A stretch of DNA of 64,000 nucleotides from Rhodanobacter sp. 7MK24 (lineage in GTDB: Bacteria; Pseudomonadota; Gammaproteobacteria; Xanthomonadales; Rhodanobacteraceae): positions 310,001 through 374,000 of the forward strand of contig NZ_JACYXL010000003.1 in NCBI RefSeq assembly GCF_014842995.1. The letters are read 5' to 3'. Below are positions 1 through 10,115 of the stretch, piece by piece; the first letter of the stretch is position 1; every line of letters begins with the position of its first letter. A program made the translations under genes and the position numbers. The notes beneath the pieces were generated by a model that worked only from the letters and a program-made list of their open reading frames with translations, searched no databases and was not told the origin of the DNA.

Positions 1-878
1 CACGTACGCGCATCACCGCGCAGTTCCACACCGCGTTCGCGCAACGTAAGCGCGGCGCGCTGCAGGAAATCGACCGCCACGTCGCGATGCACCAGCAGGG
101 TCTCCAGCGCATTGCACACGCCGGGGCGCGAGGTCTTGCCGTCGACCAGCAGATCCAGCGCCAGGTCGAGGTCGGCCGCGCGGTCCACGTAGAGATGGCA
201 GACACCCTTGTAGTGCTTGATGACCGGCACGCGCGCGTGCTCGGCGACGAAGCGGATCAATCCCTCGCCGCCACGCGGAATGGCGAGGTCGACGAGGTCG
301 GCCAACTGCAGCAGCTCGACCATGGCCTCGCGGCGCAGGTCCTCCATCAGCGTCACCGCCGCCGTCGGCAGGCCATGCGCGCGCAAGGCATCGTGCAGGG
401 CCGCGGCGATGGCGGTGTTGGAATGGATGGCCTCGGAACCGCCGCGCAGGATCACCGCATTGCCGGCCTTCAGGCACAGCGCCGCAGCATCGGCGGTGAC
501 GTTGGGGCGTGCCTCGTAGATCATCGCCACCACGCCCAGCGGGATGCGCACGCGCTCCACCGCAAGACCGTTCGGGCGCGTCTCGCGACGCGTCACCTGG
601 CCGACCGGGTCGGGCAGCTCGGCCACTTCGCGCAAGGCGTTGGCGATGGCCGCTACGCGCGCTTCGTCCAGCCGCAGGCGATCCAGCATCGCGCCCTGCA
701 CGCCCTTGGCGGCGGCCTGCGCCATGTCCTGCGCGTTTGCGGCGAGCACATCGGCGGAACGGGCTTCCAGGGCAGCCGCCATGTCGCGCAGCAACGCCGC
801 CTTGGTATCGGTGTCTAGCCCGGCCATCGCCGGCACCGCATCGCGGCAGGCCTGTGCCAGGGAACGTATCTCGCTCAT
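1..878 (-). CDS. proA: gamma-glutamyl phosphate reductase (partial, C-terminus off window)
   Basis: Second enzyme of proline synthesis: NADPH-dependent reduction of glutamyl-5-phosphate to glutamate-5-semialdehyde in the cytoplasm. From ATG at 878 there are 292 codons before the window edge; the family is about 415-420 residues, so roughly the last third is missing. Visible are the segment [15 protein letters not shown] near residues 116-130, the RGGSEA loop near 145-150, and the catalytic cysteine (C255) in [10 protein letters not shown] of the aldehyde-dehydrogenase fold. The start codon overlaps the proB stop (ATGA), so the two are translationally coupled. It is the last visible gene of the arginine/proline operon. 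Confidence 0.95.
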   Translation of the reverse strand, partial: MSEIRSLAQACRDAVPAMAGLDTDTKAALLRDMAAALEARSADVLAANAQDMAQAAAKGVQGAMLDRLRLDEARVAAIANALREVAELPDPVGQVTRRETRPNGLAVERVRIPLGVVAMIYEARPNVTADAAALCLKAGNAVILRGGSEAIHSNTAIAAALHDALRAHGLPTAAVTLMEDLRREAMVELLQLADLVDLAIPRGGEGLIRFVAEHARVPVIKHYKGVCHLYVDRAADLDLALDLLVDGKTSRPGVCNALETLLVHRDVAVDFLQRAALTLRERGVELRGDART

Positions 879-2026
879 ACCGTCATGCCTCCCGCGGTTT
901 CAAGCGCGACGAGGTCGTCGCGGTGCACCACCTCGCTGCCGTAGCTGTAACCCAGCACCGCCTCGATGTCGCGGCTGTGCCTCCCGGCGAGCCGACGCAC
1001 TTCGCCCGCGGCGTATTGGCAAAGACCGCGCGCCACCGCCTTGCCGCCGGCATCCACGATCTCCACCAGGTCACCGCGCTGGAATTCGCCCTGCGCACCG
1101 GCGATGCCGCCCGGCAGCAGCGACGCGCGACCACCCGCCAGCGCGTGCGCCGCGCCGGCATCCACGCTGATGCACCCCGCTGCGGCCGGTGCGTGGCGCA
1201 GCCAGTATTTGCGTGCCTGCATGCGCGTCGCGGCGGCATCGATCAGGGTGCCGCGCAGGCGATCGCGGCCCAGCGCCTCCACCGTCACCGCATCGCGCCC
1301 GCCGAACAGCACGGTGGGGATGCCCGCAGCGGCAGCCTTGCTCGCCGCTTCCAATTTGGTGCGCATGCCGCCGGTACCGACCACGCTGCCGCTGCCCCCC
1401 GCCATCGCCAGCACCTCGGGCGTCAACGCCCCCACGCGGGCGATCGGTGCCGCCTGCGGATCGCGACGCGGATCGGCGCTGTACAGCGCATCGATGTCCG
1501 AGGCGATCAGCAGCAGGTCGGCATCGACCAGCGCCGCGACGATGGCGGCGAGATTGTCGTTGTCGCCGAGCTTCAGTTCGTCCACCGCCACCGTGTCGTT
1601 TTCGTTCACCACCGGCAGCACGTCCAGCGCCAGCAGTCCGCGCAGCGTGCTGCGCGCGTTGAGGTAGCGGCGGCGGTTGCGCAAGTCGTCGTGGGTGAGC
1701 AGCACCTGCGCCACCGGGCGCGCGGAAAGCGACTGCCACAAGGCGATCATCGGTGCCTGTCCCAGTGCAGCCAGCGCCTGCCGTGCCGCGAGGTCGCCCG
1801 CGGCCGGCGCATGCTCGCGCAACAGGGCACGCCCCGCGGCCACCGCGCCGGAGGACACCAGCACCACTTTCCGTCCTGCGACGTGGCTGGCGTTGATGAA
1901 ACCGGCAAGTGCCAAGGCATAGCGATCGGTCAAGCCGCCGCCGTCCGCGGCCAGCAGGTTGCTGCCGACCTTAAGCACGGCGCATCGCCAGCCGGGCAGC
2001 GCCTGTTCCGGCAGGTGCGCGCTCAC
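875..2026 (-). CDS. proB: glutamate 5-kinase with PUA domain
   Basis: First committed step of proline synthesis: ATP-dependent phosphorylation of glutamate to glutamyl-5-phosphate. The 383 residues match the usual length of the two-domain enzyme. An amino-acid-kinase fold comes first (KVGSNLL near residue 20, [11 protein letters not shown] near 55, [17 protein letters not shown] near 140), followed by a C-terminal PUA domain from about residue 280. The start is GTG at 2026, overlapping the stop of the upstream cupin gene (GTGA). Family members are usually feedback-inhibited by proline. The gene lies immediately upstream of proA, as in many bacteria, but here at the tail of the arginine operon. 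Confidence 0.95.
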   Translation of the reverse strand: MSAHLPEQALPGWRCAVLKVGSNLLAADGGGLTDRYALALAGFINASHVAGRKVVLVSSGAVAAGRALLREHAPAAGDLAARQALAALGQAPMIALWQSLSARPVAQVLLTHDDLRNRRRYLNARSTLRGLLALDVLPVVNENDTVAVDELKLGDNDNLAAIVAALVDADLLLIASDIDALYSADPRRDPQAAPIARVGALTPEVLAMAGGSGSVVGTGGMRTKLEAASKAAAAGIPTVLFGGRDAVTVEALGRDRLRGTLIDAAATRMQARKYWLRHAPAAAGCISVDAGAAHALAGGRASLLPGGIAGAQGEFQRGDLVEIVDAGGKAVARGLCQYAAGEVRRLAGRHSRDIEAVLGYSYGSEVVHRDDLVALETAGGMTV

Positions 2027-2388
2027 GCGCCTGCCCCCAGCGGCGTGGCGACGCGGTCGCCGTGGCTTTTCGGCGACGAGACCACCAAGAAGCGCGTGTC
2101 TGCGTCGCTGTCGTTACGCATCTGGTGCGCCACGCCGGGCGGCACGTGCAGGCCTTCGCCGCGGTTCAGCCGGTGCGGGGCACCTTCCAGCTCCAGCACG
2201 GCCTCGCCTTCCAGCACGTAGAAGAACTGCCGCGCGTGTATGTGGCGGTGACGCAACTCGGCCGTCCCGGGCGGCATGCGTTCCTCGATCACGCTGAGGT
2301 CGCCACCTGCCAGCAGGTGCCAGCCATCGCAGCCTTGTCCCCAGCGATAATGCTCGGCATTGCGCGTACCGACCACCGACATGACCAT
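2023..2388 (-). CDS. small cupin-domain protein
   Basis: A 121-residue single-domain cupin. The first motif is visible as HRHIHARQFFYVLEG (residues about 47-61) and the second as GEGLHVPPGVAHQMRN (about 77-92). The His residues of both motifs are kept, so metal binding is plausible. The substrate is not known. It sits between argH (6-nt gap) and proB (GTGA overlap), so it is co-transcribed with arginine and proline genes; a sensing or small-molecule role is only a guess. No signal peptide is seen. Confidence 0.8.
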   Translation of the reverse strand: MVMSVVGTRNAEHYRWGQGCDGWHLLAGGDLSVIEERMPPGTAELRHRHIHARQFFYVLEGEAVLELEGAPHRLNRGEGLHVPPGVAHQMRNDSDADTRFLVVSSPKSHGDRVATPLGAGA

Positions 2389-2394
2389 CTCCGT

Positions 2395-3690
2395 TTAGAC
2401 GTCCAGACGTCCAAGCCTAGCATGCAATTCATGCAGGCGAAGGTCGTTGCCGGATCCCGGCGAAACGCGTTGCGCAAGGCTGGACTCGGGCGTGCGCCCT
2501 TGCCCCGCCGAGGCCGCCGTCTCGGCGGCGGCACGGTAGGCATCGCGGAACGGCACGCCTGCGGCGGCTTGTTCGATGGCCACGTCGGTGGCGTACATCG
2601 CCGGCTCGATCGCGGCGCGCATCGCGGCTTCGTTCCATTGCAGCCGCGCCAGCAGGTCAGGCACCAGCTCCAGCGCCATCAAGCCGTGGCGCACGCCGTG
2701 GAAGATCGATCCCTTCGAGAACTGCAGGTCGCGCTGGTAGCCCGAGGGCAGCGACAGCAGCTGCTCGATCTCGGTGCGCGCCGCCGCCACGCTGGCGTAG
2801 CTGGCGCGCAACAGCTCCACCACGTCAGGGTTGCGCTTGTTCGGCATGATCGAACTGCCGGTGGTGTACTCGCCCGGCAGCTTCACGAAATCGAATTCGG
2901 CGGTGGTGAACAGCGACAGGTCCCAGGCCATGCGGCGCACGTCCAGCATCGCCGCGCCGATCGCTTCCAGCACCGCGATCTCGTACTTGCCGCGCGAGAG
3001 CTGGGCGTAGATCGGCGACACCTGCATGCGCCCGAAGCCGAGCGCGGCGGTGGTGTGCGCGCGGTCCAGCGGCAGGTTCACGCCGTAGCCGGCGGCGGTG
3101 CCGAGCGGATTCGCGTCGACCAGCTCGCGCGTGCCGCGGGCGCGGAAGGCGTTGTCGATGAAGCCCTCGGCGAAACCCGCGAACCACATACCGGTGGACG
3201 ACACCACTGCGCGCTGCAGGTGGGTGTAGCCCGGCAGCGGGATGGCCGGCTGCGCGGCACGCTGCAGGCACACTTCGGCAATGGCGCGGCAATGCGTTTC
3301 CAGCGCCTCGAGCTTTTCCTTCAGCCACAGCCGCGTGGCGACCAGGATCTGGTCGTTGCGGCTGCGCCCGGTGTGCACGCGACGCCCGGCGTCGCCCAGC
3401 CGCTCGGTGAGGCGCGCCTCGATGGCGGAGTGGCCGTCCTCGTAGCGTTCGTCCAGCACGAAGGCTCCGCCTTTGAAATCCTCCGCCAACACATCCAGCT
3501 CGCGCTTCAGCGCGGCTGCTTCGTCGGCGCTCACCACGCCGATGTGCGCCAGGCCTTCCACGTGCGCCTTGCTGGCGGCGATGTCGTGCAGGAAGAACTC
3601 GCGGTCGAGCACGACGTCGTCGCCGGCTAGGAAACGCATGATGCGTTCGTTGGTCGCAACGCCCGCCTTCTGCCACAAAAGATCGCTCAT
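2395..3690 (-). CDS. argH: argininosuccinate lyase
   Basis: Last step of arginine synthesis: argininosuccinate is cleaved to arginine and fumarate. The 431 residues carry the aspartase/fumarase superfamily signature [18 protein letters not shown] near residue 280, the mobile catalytic Ser loop. HTGRSRND near 105 and [10 protein letters not shown] near 200 are also typical. The start ATG at 3690 overlaps the stop of proS (ATGA). The C-terminus is slightly shorter than in some homologues but the catalytic core is complete. Confidence 0.97.
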   Translation of the reverse strand: MSDLLWQKAGVATNERIMRFLAGDDVVLDREFFLHDIAASKAHVEGLAHIGVVSADEAAALKRELDVLAEDFKGGAFVLDERYEDGHSAIEARLTERLGDAGRRVHTGRSRNDQILVATRLWLKEKLEALETHCRAIAEVCLQRAAQPAIPLPGYTHLQRAVVSSTGMWFAGFAEGFIDNAFRARGTRELVDANPLGTAAGYGVNLPLDRAHTTAALGFGRMQVSPIYAQLSRGKYEIAVLEAIGAAMLDVRRMAWDLSLFTTAEFDFVKLPGEYTTGSSIMPNKRNPDVVELLRASYASVAAARTEIEQLLSLPSGYQRDLQFSKGSIFHGVRHGLMALELVPDLLARLQWNEAAMRAAIEPAMYATDVAIEQAAAGVPFRDAYRAAAETAASAGQGRTPESSLAQRVSPGSGNDLRLHELHARLGRLDV

Positions 3691-5048
3691 GGTGATTGCC
3701 TGCCTGTCTGGTCGGTATCGAAAGGGTGTGGCGCGGCCAGCGCTTGCAGCGCGGCCTCCGCCGTGAGTTCGCGGCGCTCGCCGCTGGCCCGGTGCTTCAG
3801 CTCGACCGTGCCGGCTTCCAGTCCGCGCGGCCCCACGATCAGCTGCCAGGGCAGGCCGATCAGATCCATCCGGGCGAACTTGGCGCCAGGGCGCTCGTCG
3901 GTATCGTCGTACAGCACTTCGGTGCCGGCCTGCGCCAGGCGTTCCTGCAGCATCGCGCAGGCCGCGTCGGTACGCGCGTCGCCGATCTTGAGGTTGACCA
4001 GCCCCACGCGATACGGCGCCACGGCTTCGGGCCAGACGATGCCCTGCCCGTCATGGCCGGCTTCGATGATCGCACCGAGCAGGCGCGACACGCCCACGCC
4101 GTAGCAGCCGCCGTGGACCGGCCGCTCGGCCCCGTCCGGGCCGGTCACGTGCGCCTTCATGGGCAGCGCGTACTTGGTGCCGTAGTAGAAGATCTGGCCG
4201 ACTTCGATGCCGCGCGCCAACACGCGCCGTGTCTCCGGCACCTCGTGCTCGAAGCGCGCCGCGTCGTGCACATCCTCGGTGGCCGCGTAGGGGCCGGTCC
4301 ACTGCGCGATCAACGGCGACAGATCGCCCGCATAGTCCACGTCTTCGCCCGGCACCGGCAATTGCAACAATGCCTGGTCGCAGTACACCGCCGACTCGCC
4401 GGTCTGCGCCAGCACGATGAACTCGTGCGACAGGTCGCCGCCGATCGGCCCGGTCTCGGCACGCATCGGGATCGCGCGCAGGCCCATGCGCGCGAACATG
4501 CGCAGGTAGGCGACGAACATGCGCTGGTACGAGCGCCGCGCGGCCGCCTCGTCGAGATCGAACGAATAGGCGTCCTTCATCAGGAACTCGCGGCCGCGCA
4601 TCACGCCGAAGCGCGGCCGCTGCTCGTCGCGGAACTTCCACTGCACCTGGTACAGGGTCAGCGGCAGGTTGCGCCAGGAATGCACGCAGGCACGGAAGAT
4701 CTCCGTGACCATTTCCTCGTTGGTTGGCCCGTACAGCAGCTCGCGCTCATGGCGATCGCGGATGCGCAGCATCTCCGGACCGTAGGCGTCGTAGCGGCCG
4801 CTCTCCCGCCACAGCTCGGCCAGCTGCAGCGTGGGCATCAGCAGCTCGACCGCACCGGCGCGATCCATCTCCTCGCGCACGATGCGTTCTATGTTGCGCA
4901 GCACGCGCAACCCCAGCGGCAGCCAGGCATAGATGCCGGCGGCTTCCTGCCGGATCAGGCCGGCGCGCAGCATCAGCCGGTGCGAGGCGATCTGCGCTTC
5001 GGCAGGATTCTCCTTGAGGGTGGGCAACAGATAATGCGAAAGACGCAT
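3687..5048 (-). CDS. proS: short prolyl-tRNA synthetase lacking the INS editing domain
   Basis: Charges tRNA-Pro with proline. It is a class II synthetase of 453 residues with motif 2 ([19 protein letters not shown] near 137-155), motif 3 ([16 protein letters not shown]) and the C-terminal anticodon-binding domain ([20 protein letters not shown]). The usual gammaproteobacterial enzyme has about 570 residues with a roughly 180-residue editing insertion between motifs 2 and 3. Here only about 70 residues separate ETGPIGG from [15 protein letters not shown]. This matches the alphaproteobacterial ProRS type and suggests horizontal origin (inference). It lies inside the arginine operon, upstream of argH with an ATGA overlap. 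Whether it is the only proS in the genome cannot be told from the window. Confidence 0.95.
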   Translation of the reverse strand: MRLSHYLLPTLKENPAEAQIASHRLMLRAGLIRQEAAGIYAWLPLGLRVLRNIERIVREEMDRAGAVELLMPTLQLAELWRESGRYDAYGPEMLRIRDRHERELLYGPTNEEMVTEIFRACVHSWRNLPLTLYQVQWKFRDEQRPRFGVMRGREFLMKDAYSFDLDEAAARRSYQRMFVAYLRMFARMGLRAIPMRAETGPIGGDLSHEFIVLAQTGESAVYCDQALLQLPVPGEDVDYAGDLSPLIAQWTGPYAATEDVHDAARFEHEVPETRRVLARGIEVGQIFYYGTKYALPMKAHVTGPDGAERPVHGGCYGVGVSRLLGAIIEAGHDGQGIVWPEAVAPYRVGLVNLKIGDARTDAACAMLQERLAQAGTEVLYDDTDERPGAKFARMDLIGLPWQLIVGPRGLEAGTVELKHRASGERRELTAEAALQALAAPHPFDTDQTGRQSP

Positions 5049-5103
5049 GGCGGGAACTCCGGAGGAACGTGGCGAACGACGGCGGAAGCGGCGGCATGCC
5101 GCT

Positions 5104-6084
5104 TCACGGTCGTGCGGCGACGTCCAGCGGAATGCCGGCCAGCTCCGGGCTGCCTATGGCGCGGTTGACGTTCTGCATGGCCTGGGTGGCCGCGCCCTTC
5201 AACAGGTTGTCCAGCGTCGCGACCACCACCACGCGCTTGCCGTCGGCCGACAGCGCGAAGCCGCCGATCTCGACGTGGTGCCGATGCGCAATGCGGCTCA
5301 CCCACGGCGCCTCATCCAGCACCTGCACCAGCGGCTCGCCCGCGTAGGCGTGACGGAAGCGCGCCAGCACCTCCTCGCGCTTCAGCGGCTTGGCAAGGTA
5401 GAGGTTGGTGGTGACGGTAAGGCCGCGGAAATGCGGCGCCACGTGCGGCATGAACTCCACCGGCAGGCCGAGCTGAAAGCTGGCCTCCTTCTCGTGCGTG
5501 TGGCCGGTGAGCGAATACGGCATCAGGTTGTCGCGCAGCTTTTCCGGATCGTTCTTGTCCGAGGGCGTGGTGCCCGCGCCGGAATAGCCGGACACGCCGA
5601 AACACACCGGCGGCGCGGCCAGCAGCTCCTTCAGCGGCGCGATGGAAAGCTGCATCGCCGTGGCGTAGCAACCGGGGTTGCTGATGCGCCGGCTTTGATA
5701 GGTACCGTCGCCGCGCCACTTGTGGCGGGTGAGTTCGGGTAGGCCGTAGTACCACGCCTTGTCGAACCGGTAGTCGGCGGAGAGGTCGACCACCACCGTG
5801 TCCGGCGCATCCTTGTCGATGGCTTCCACGTAAGGTGCGGCCTTGCCGTTGGGCAACGCAAGGATCACCACGTCGGCGTGCTTGGCAGCCACGGCAGCGG
5901 AATCGAGGTTCTCGTAGCGCAGCTCGCCCGCGTAGGCATCGCTGTGTTCGCTGACGCGCTGGCCGTCCAGCTCGCGAGAGGAGACGAAGCGCAGCTCCAG
6001 CGACGGGTGCGCCGCGATCAGGCGGATCAGTTCCGCCCCGGTGTGGCCGCGTGCGCCGACGATGCCGATGGTTTTCCTGTTCAT
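5104..6084 (-). CDS. argC: N-acetyl-gamma-glutamyl-phosphate reductase
   Basis: Third step of arginine synthesis: NADPH-dependent reduction of N-acetylglutamyl-phosphate to the semialdehyde. The 326 residues show an N-terminal Rossmann motif [16 protein letters not shown] (residues 7-22) and the catalytic cysteine in [13 protein letters not shown] near residue 135. A conserved [14 protein letters not shown] stretch follows near 170. One nucleotide separates the start from the upstream GNAT stop. It is followed by proS after a 55-nt gap that contains a ribosome-binding site. Confidence 0.96.
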   Translation of the reverse strand: MNRKTIGIVGARGHTGAELIRLIAAHPSLELRFVSSRELDGQRVSEHSDAYAGELRYENLDSAAVAAKHADVVILALPNGKAAPYVEAIDKDAPDTVVVDLSADYRFDKAWYYGLPELTRHKWRGDGTYQSRRISNPGCYATAMQLSIAPLKELLAAPPVCFGVSGYSGAGTTPSDKNDPEKLRDNLMPYSLTGHTHEKEASFQLGLPVEFMPHVAPHFRGLTVTTNLYLAKPLKREEVLARFRHAYAGEPLVQVLDEAPWVSRIAHRHHVEIGGFALSADGKRVVVVATLDNLLKGAATQAMQNVNRAIGSPELAGIPLDVAARP

Positions 6085-6085
6085 G

Positions 6086-6706
6086 TCATGCGTTTCCGTG
6101 CTGCTGCAGTTTCGCCCGCAGATTGCGTTTCACCTCGGGCCACTCGCCGTCGATGATCGAGAACATCACCGTGTCACGCGGACTGCCGTCGGCATGGCGC
6201 TTGTGGTTGCGAAGGATGCCATCCTGCTTCGCGCCCAACCTTGCGATGGCGGCTCGCGAGCGAGCGTTGAGCGTGCTGGTCTCCAGGTTCACGCAAATGC
6301 TGCCCAGCGTGTCGAAGGCGTAACCGAGCAGCAGCAACTTGGTCTCGGTGTTGGCGCCCGTACGCTGCACGCGCGGCGCGTACCAGGTGTAGCCGATGCT
6401 GATCCGCGGCACCGACGGTTCCAGGCCGTAGAACCGCGTGGTGCCCACCAGCTCGCCGTGCGGGTCGAGCACGGCGAACGGCAGCACCTTGCCTTCGTCG
6501 CGCGCCTGCAGCGCGGCGTCCAGATAGGAAGGCATGTCGTCCATCGAAGGCGTATTGGTGAACCACAGGCCGTCGAGTCCCGCATGGTCGCGCGCCTTGC
6601 GCAGCCCCTCGAGGTGCGTCGCCTCCAACGGAACGAGGGAAACGTATCGCCCCGCCATCGAGGGAGTATCGCGCCAGGCCAGCGGCAGGTCGGTATCGGT
6701 CATCAT
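6086..6706 (-). CDS. GNAT N-acetyltransferase, RimJ/RimL-like
   Basis: A 206-residue acetyltransferase of the RimJ/RimL-like type, with the pattern [20 protein letters not shown] (beta 4 and acetyl-CoA region) and [20 protein letters not shown] followed by LGAKQDG. The longest open frame begins further upstream, but ATG at 6706 is preferred because it overlaps the argB stop (ATGA) and homologues begin at about this point. The substrate is unknown. Lying between argB and argC, it could act on an arginine-pathway amine, but nothing in the sequence proves this. Confidence 0.85.
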   Translation of the reverse strand: MMTDTDLPLAWRDTPSMAGRYVSLVPLEATHLEGLRKARDHAGLDGLWFTNTPSMDDMPSYLDAALQARDEGKVLPFAVLDPHGELVGTTRFYGLEPSVPRISIGYTWYAPRVQRTGANTETKLLLLGYAFDTLGSICVNLETSTLNARSRAAIARLGAKQDGILRNHKRHADGSPRDTVMFSIIDGEWPEVKRNLRAKLQQHGNA

Positions 6707-8031
6707 GGGTCCACCAGGGTAGGTTGGCGTTGCGCGCAATGCGCCACGCAGCGTGCGATGGTGTCGAAGTTGCTGTCCAGGCCGTACCAGAACACCTTCC
6801 AGCGCGGCTGCTTGAGGCAGCCGTCGGATTCGGCGTAGTAGAAGATGTTGACCTGGTTGTGGTGGCGCGAGCGCCAGAACAATTGCGGATTTTCCTCGCG
6901 CATCACCTGCCACACGGCGCGGCCCAGCCCTTCGCCCTGAGCGTCGTCGAGCACGGCGAACTTGTCGAGGTACGGCAGGCCGTCTTCCTCGGTCAGGATC
7001 ATCGCCGCGCGATAGTTCTCGCTCACATAGATGCGGTAAGGCCTAGTGCGTTCGAAGTAGTCCGGCACCAGGGTGCGGCCAAAGCTGGACTCGATCAGCT
7101 CGCGCATGCGCACCCGGTCGATGCCGTCCCACGACTCGAAGCGCAGCACCTTCTCGCCGCGCCGCACGAGCGTGCCCGAACCCTTGTGGGTGAACAGCTC
7201 CTTGGCCAGCTCGGCGGGGCGCGTGATCGACACCGACGAGGTGAGCGGCAGGCTGTTCAGCAGGTCGGCGATCTGCTCGATCTTCAGGCGCATGCCACCG
7301 TTAATCCACGGCTGCGCCATCAGGTGTTCGTACTCGGTGCTGAGATTGATCGAGTCGATCAGCTTGCCCTCGCCATCGAGCAGGCCGCCGGTGCCGGTGA
7401 GGAACACGATCTTGTACGGCTGCAACACGCGCACCAGTTCGTTGGCGGCGACGTCGGCGTTGATGTTGAGGATCTGCCCTTCATCGGTTTCGCCCAGGCT
7501 GGCGATCACCGGGATCGAGTTGGCGCGCAGGCTGGCCTCGATCGGCGCGAGGTTGATGCCCTCCACCTTGCCCACCATGCCGAGCTGATCGCGATCGAGG
7601 TAGCTGGCCATGAACACGCCCGAAGGCACGGCGGTGGCGCGCGTGTCCATCGCCTGCAGCGCCTCGACCAGCTTGAGGTTCTGCTGCATGAACACCTTGC
7701 GCACGATGCCCAGCGCCTTCGGTGAAGTGACGCGCAGGCCGTTCACCGTCTGCTTGACGATACCGGCGGCAGACAGCTCCTCGTCCAGCTGCGGTCCGGC
7801 ACCGTGGAGCACGATGGGCGTGAGGCCGACCTGCTGCAGGAAGGTGAGTGAGGAAGCGAGATCCTGCAGCTCGTCGCGCAGCACCGCGCCGCCGACCTTC
7901 ACCACGGCGAAGCGTTTGGAATCCAGTTCGGAGAAGCGCTTGAGGTATTGCTGGATTTCCTTCGCGCTGCCCATGCTGGAGAGCAGGCGCACGATGGTTT
8001 TCCGTGTATGCGTATGAGTTTCCATGGTCAT
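6703..8031 (-). CDS. argB: bifunctional N-acetylglutamate synthase/kinase
   Basis: Predicted to carry out both the first step (acetyl-CoA plus glutamate to N-acetylglutamate) and the second step (phosphorylation) of arginine synthesis. The 442 residues comprise an amino-acid-kinase domain (about 25-290: [31 protein letters not shown]) fused to a C-terminal GNAT domain (about 300-440: [30 protein letters not shown]). This domain order and length match the Xanthomonas NAGS/K family, which resembles vertebrate NAGS. Such enzymes are arginine-sensitive. A second in-frame ATG lies two codons downstream. The gene is 9 nt downstream of argE. Confidence 0.95.
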   Translation of the reverse strand: MTMETHTHTRKTIVRLLSSMGSAKEIQQYLKRFSELDSKRFAVVKVGGAVLRDELQDLASSLTFLQQVGLTPIVLHGAGPQLDEELSAAGIVKQTVNGLRVTSPKALGIVRKVFMQQNLKLVEALQAMDTRATAVPSGVFMASYLDRDQLGMVGKVEGINLAPIEASLRANSIPVIASLGETDEGQILNINADVAANELVRVLQPYKIVFLTGTGGLLDGEGKLIDSINLSTEYEHLMAQPWINGGMRLKIEQIADLLNSLPLTSSVSITRPAELAKELFTHKGSGTLVRRGEKVLRFESWDGIDRVRMRELIESSFGRTLVPDYFERTRPYRIYVSENYRAAMILTEEDGLPYLDKFAVLDDAQGEGLGRAVWQVMREENPQLFWRSRHHNQVNIFYYAESDGCLKQPRWKVFWYGLDSNFDTIARCVAHCAQRQPTLVDP

Positions 8032-8040
8032 CCTTTGCGC

Positions 8041-9174
8041 TCATCCATGATCGCGGGAATCAAGAAGCGACCTTCCATGGCCGCACTTCTCAACAAGGCG
8101 GAAAATCACTTCCGCGTAGTGCTGCAACTGGTCCAGCGCGACCCACTCGTCAGCGGTATGCGCCTGCGCGATGTCGCCGGGGCCATAGACGAAGGCGATG
8201 TAGCCGGCGGCGGAAAACAGCGAGGCCTCGGTCCAGAAATCCACCGCGTTGCCCACGGGGATGTCCAGCTCGTCGGCCAGGTCGCGCGCAGCCAGGCGCC
8301 GCGCCTCGGCAGTAGCGGTATCGCCGGCCGGCAGCGAGGGGCCGCGGAAGGTCTCCTCGAAATGCGCGGGCACCGGCTCGGTCAGCGTGCGGAAGCGTTC
8401 GAGCAATCCGTCGGGATGCATCGTTGGCAAGGGCCGCATGCCGAAGCGCACTTCGGCGCTGGGTGCGATCATGTTGGCCTTGATGCCGCCTTCGATGCGG
8501 CCGATATTGAAACGCAGGCCGGTGAGGCCGCCGAAGCGCTCGTGCGATTGCGCGGCCACAAAATCCAGCGCGGCATCGCCCCAACGCACCGCCTGGTGCA
8601 GCGCGCTGTCGCTGGGCTTCTGCTCGCCCGAGGCGTGCCCGGCGTGGCCGGCAAAGCGCATCAGCACCGACTGGATGCCGCGATGGGCCAGCACGGCCTC
8701 GCCTTTGGTGGGCTCGGCCACGATCACCGCATCGTAAGCCGGCTTGTTCGCGAGGAAGCCGGCGATGCAGCGCGGATCGTTGGCCTCTTCGTCCGTGGTG
8801 AACAGCAGTGCCATGTCGCCGCTGCTGGCATTCGCCACCGCCAGCAATGCCGCAGCCGCCCCCTTGATGTCGCAGGCGCCGAGGCCGATGGCACGGTCCG
8901 CCGTCACACGCAGCCCGTGCGGGCTGGCCGTCCATGCCGGCGAATCGGGCACCGTGTCCAGGTGCACGTTGAACAGCAGCTTCGGCCGACCGCGCACTGC
9001 GTGCAGTCTCACCGCGCCGGCACCGTGGTCGGTCACCACGATGTCGAAACCCGGCAGTTGCGCGCGGAGGTAGTCGAAGATGCCGCCGGTGGTGATCGCG
9101 CGCGGCGGATTGCGGGTGTCGAACGACACCAGCGCCTTGAGGTGTTCCAGGGTGGATTGCAGCAAGGGATTCAT
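8041..9174 (-). CDS. argE: M20 deacetylase, probably N-acetylcitrulline deacetylase
   Basis: M20-family zinc deacylase, 377 residues. Metal-binding signatures are LLFNVHLDTVPDS near residue 68-80, GLGACDIKGAAAALLA near 97-112 and FTTDEEANDP near 124-133. In the ordinary pathway ArgE acts on N-acetylornithine. Because this operon encodes an acetylornithine carbamoyltransferase, the expected substrate is N-acetyl-L-citrulline, as for the Xanthomonas ArgE' enzyme (inference from context). The start overlaps the upstream GNAT stop (ATGA). Confidence 0.92.
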   Translation of the reverse strand: MNPLLQSTLEHLKALVSFDTRNPPRAITTGGIFDYLRAQLPGFDIVVTDHGAGAVRLHAVRGRPKLLFNVHLDTVPDSPAWTASPHGLRVTADRAIGLGACDIKGAAAALLAVANASSGDMALLFTTDEEANDPRCIAGFLANKPAYDAVIVAEPTKGEAVLAHRGIQSVLMRFAGHAGHASGEQKPSDSALHQAVRWGDAALDFVAAQSHERFGGLTGLRFNIGRIEGGIKANMIAPSAEVRFGMRPLPTMHPDGLLERFRTLTEPVPAHFEETFRGPSLPAGDTATAEARRLAARDLADELDIPVGNAVDFWTEASLFSAAGYIAFVYGPGDIAQAHTADEWVALDQLQHYAEVIFRLVEKCGHGRSLLDSRDHG

Positions 9175-9611
9175 GGCTGGGCTGATGCTCTCGTATAGAC
9201 GTCCTGATCGAGTTTTTCCATCAGGTTCTGCGGCCGCACGGGCGCGGTGAAACCGAAGCCGGCATACAAGCTGTGCGCATCACCGGTGGCCAGGCTGAAA
9301 CGGCGCAGGCCCTGCAGCTGCGGGTGCGCCATCACTTCCGCCATGAGTGCCTTGGAATGGCCCTGCCCGCGATGCTCCGGCAGCACGAACACGTCCGCCA
9401 GGTAGGCAAACGTGGCGCCATCGGTGACCACGCGGGCAAATGCCACCTGGCATCCGTCGACGAAACCGCCAAAGCACAGCGAGCCGGCTATGGCCCGTTC
9501 CACCGTCTCGCGCGGAATGCCTCGGCACCAGTAAGCCTCGGCGGTGAGGAAGCGGTGGATCAACCCGATATCGAGCCGCTCCTTGTCCGTACTGACCTGC
9601 AGTGCGCCCAT
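9171..9611 (-). CDS. GNAT N-acetyltransferase
   Basis: A 146-residue single-domain GNAT. The acetyl-CoA-binding region is visible as LADVFVLPEHRGQGHSKALM (residues about 71-90; R/Q-x-x-G-x-G/A pattern) with SLYAGFGF near the C-terminus. The substrate is unknown. ATG at 9611 shares one base with the stop of the DinB-like gene (TGATG) and its own stop overlaps argE (ATGA), so it is translated within the operon. It is one of two stand-alone GNATs in the operon, besides the GNAT domain of ArgB. Confidence 0.88.
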   Translation of the reverse strand: MGALQVSTDKERLDIGLIHRFLTAEAYWCRGIPRETVERAIAGSLCFGGFVDGCQVAFARVVTDGATFAYLADVFVLPEHRGQGHSKALMAEVMAHPQLQGLRRFSLATGDAHSLYAGFGFTAPVRPQNLMEKLDQDVYTRASAQP

Positions 9612-10114
9612 CAGGCAGCGCTCCTGTGTTCGCGCCGCGACGGCTCTGCCGCGTGCAGGTAGACGTTGATCGTGTCGGCGGGACGCGGGAGTGACAAGCT
9701 ATCGAGGATCTGCCCGACTGCACCTCGGTGATACGCGCCGTGCACGATCAGGTGCTGCAGCATTTCGGCGCGCGACATCCCGCCCGCCTTGCCATCGGTG
9801 AAATGAAAGCTGATGCGTTCGTCCAGGCGTTCCGCTGGCAATTCGCGCGCATAGTCGACCAGCCACGCGTCGCTGGCACGGATGCTTGCGGTCAACGCCG
9901 GAAGCTCCGGCGTTTCCTCGGTATTGGTGGCGGTGTACGGATGCGGATCGCCCAGCAGATGCGCCGCGAAGATCCGGTCCACCACGAACGTGTGGTTCAT
10001 CACGCGGATGGCCTTGCGCCGCTGCTCCACATGGCGCTCGCCGTCGATGGCGGCCATGGCCTCCAGCATCTGCGCATTCGCCCACGCCTTGTACGCGAAC
10101 AGGGAGGCGAACAT
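9611..10114 (-). CDS. DinB/YfiT-family four-helix protein
   Basis: A 167-residue DinB-superfamily protein, a metal-binding four-helix bundle. The predicted metal ligands are His residues in MNHTFVVDRIF (residue about 40) and in LQHLIVHGAYHRGAVGQIL (HxxxH pattern, about 125-143). Members act as thiol-dependent transferases or hydrolases, or are of unknown role; the function here is unknown. It lies one nucleotide after argG and overlaps the next GNAT gene, so it is part of the arginine operon. Confidence 0.88.
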   Translation of the reverse strand: MFASLFAYKAWANAQMLEAMAAIDGERHVEQRRKAIRVMNHTFVVDRIFAAHLLGDPHPYTATNTEETPELPALTASIRASDAWLVDYARELPAERLDERISFHFTDGKAGGMSRAEMLQHLIVHGAYHRGAVGQILDSLSLPRPADTINVYLHAAEPSRREHRSAA

Positions 10115-10115
10115 G

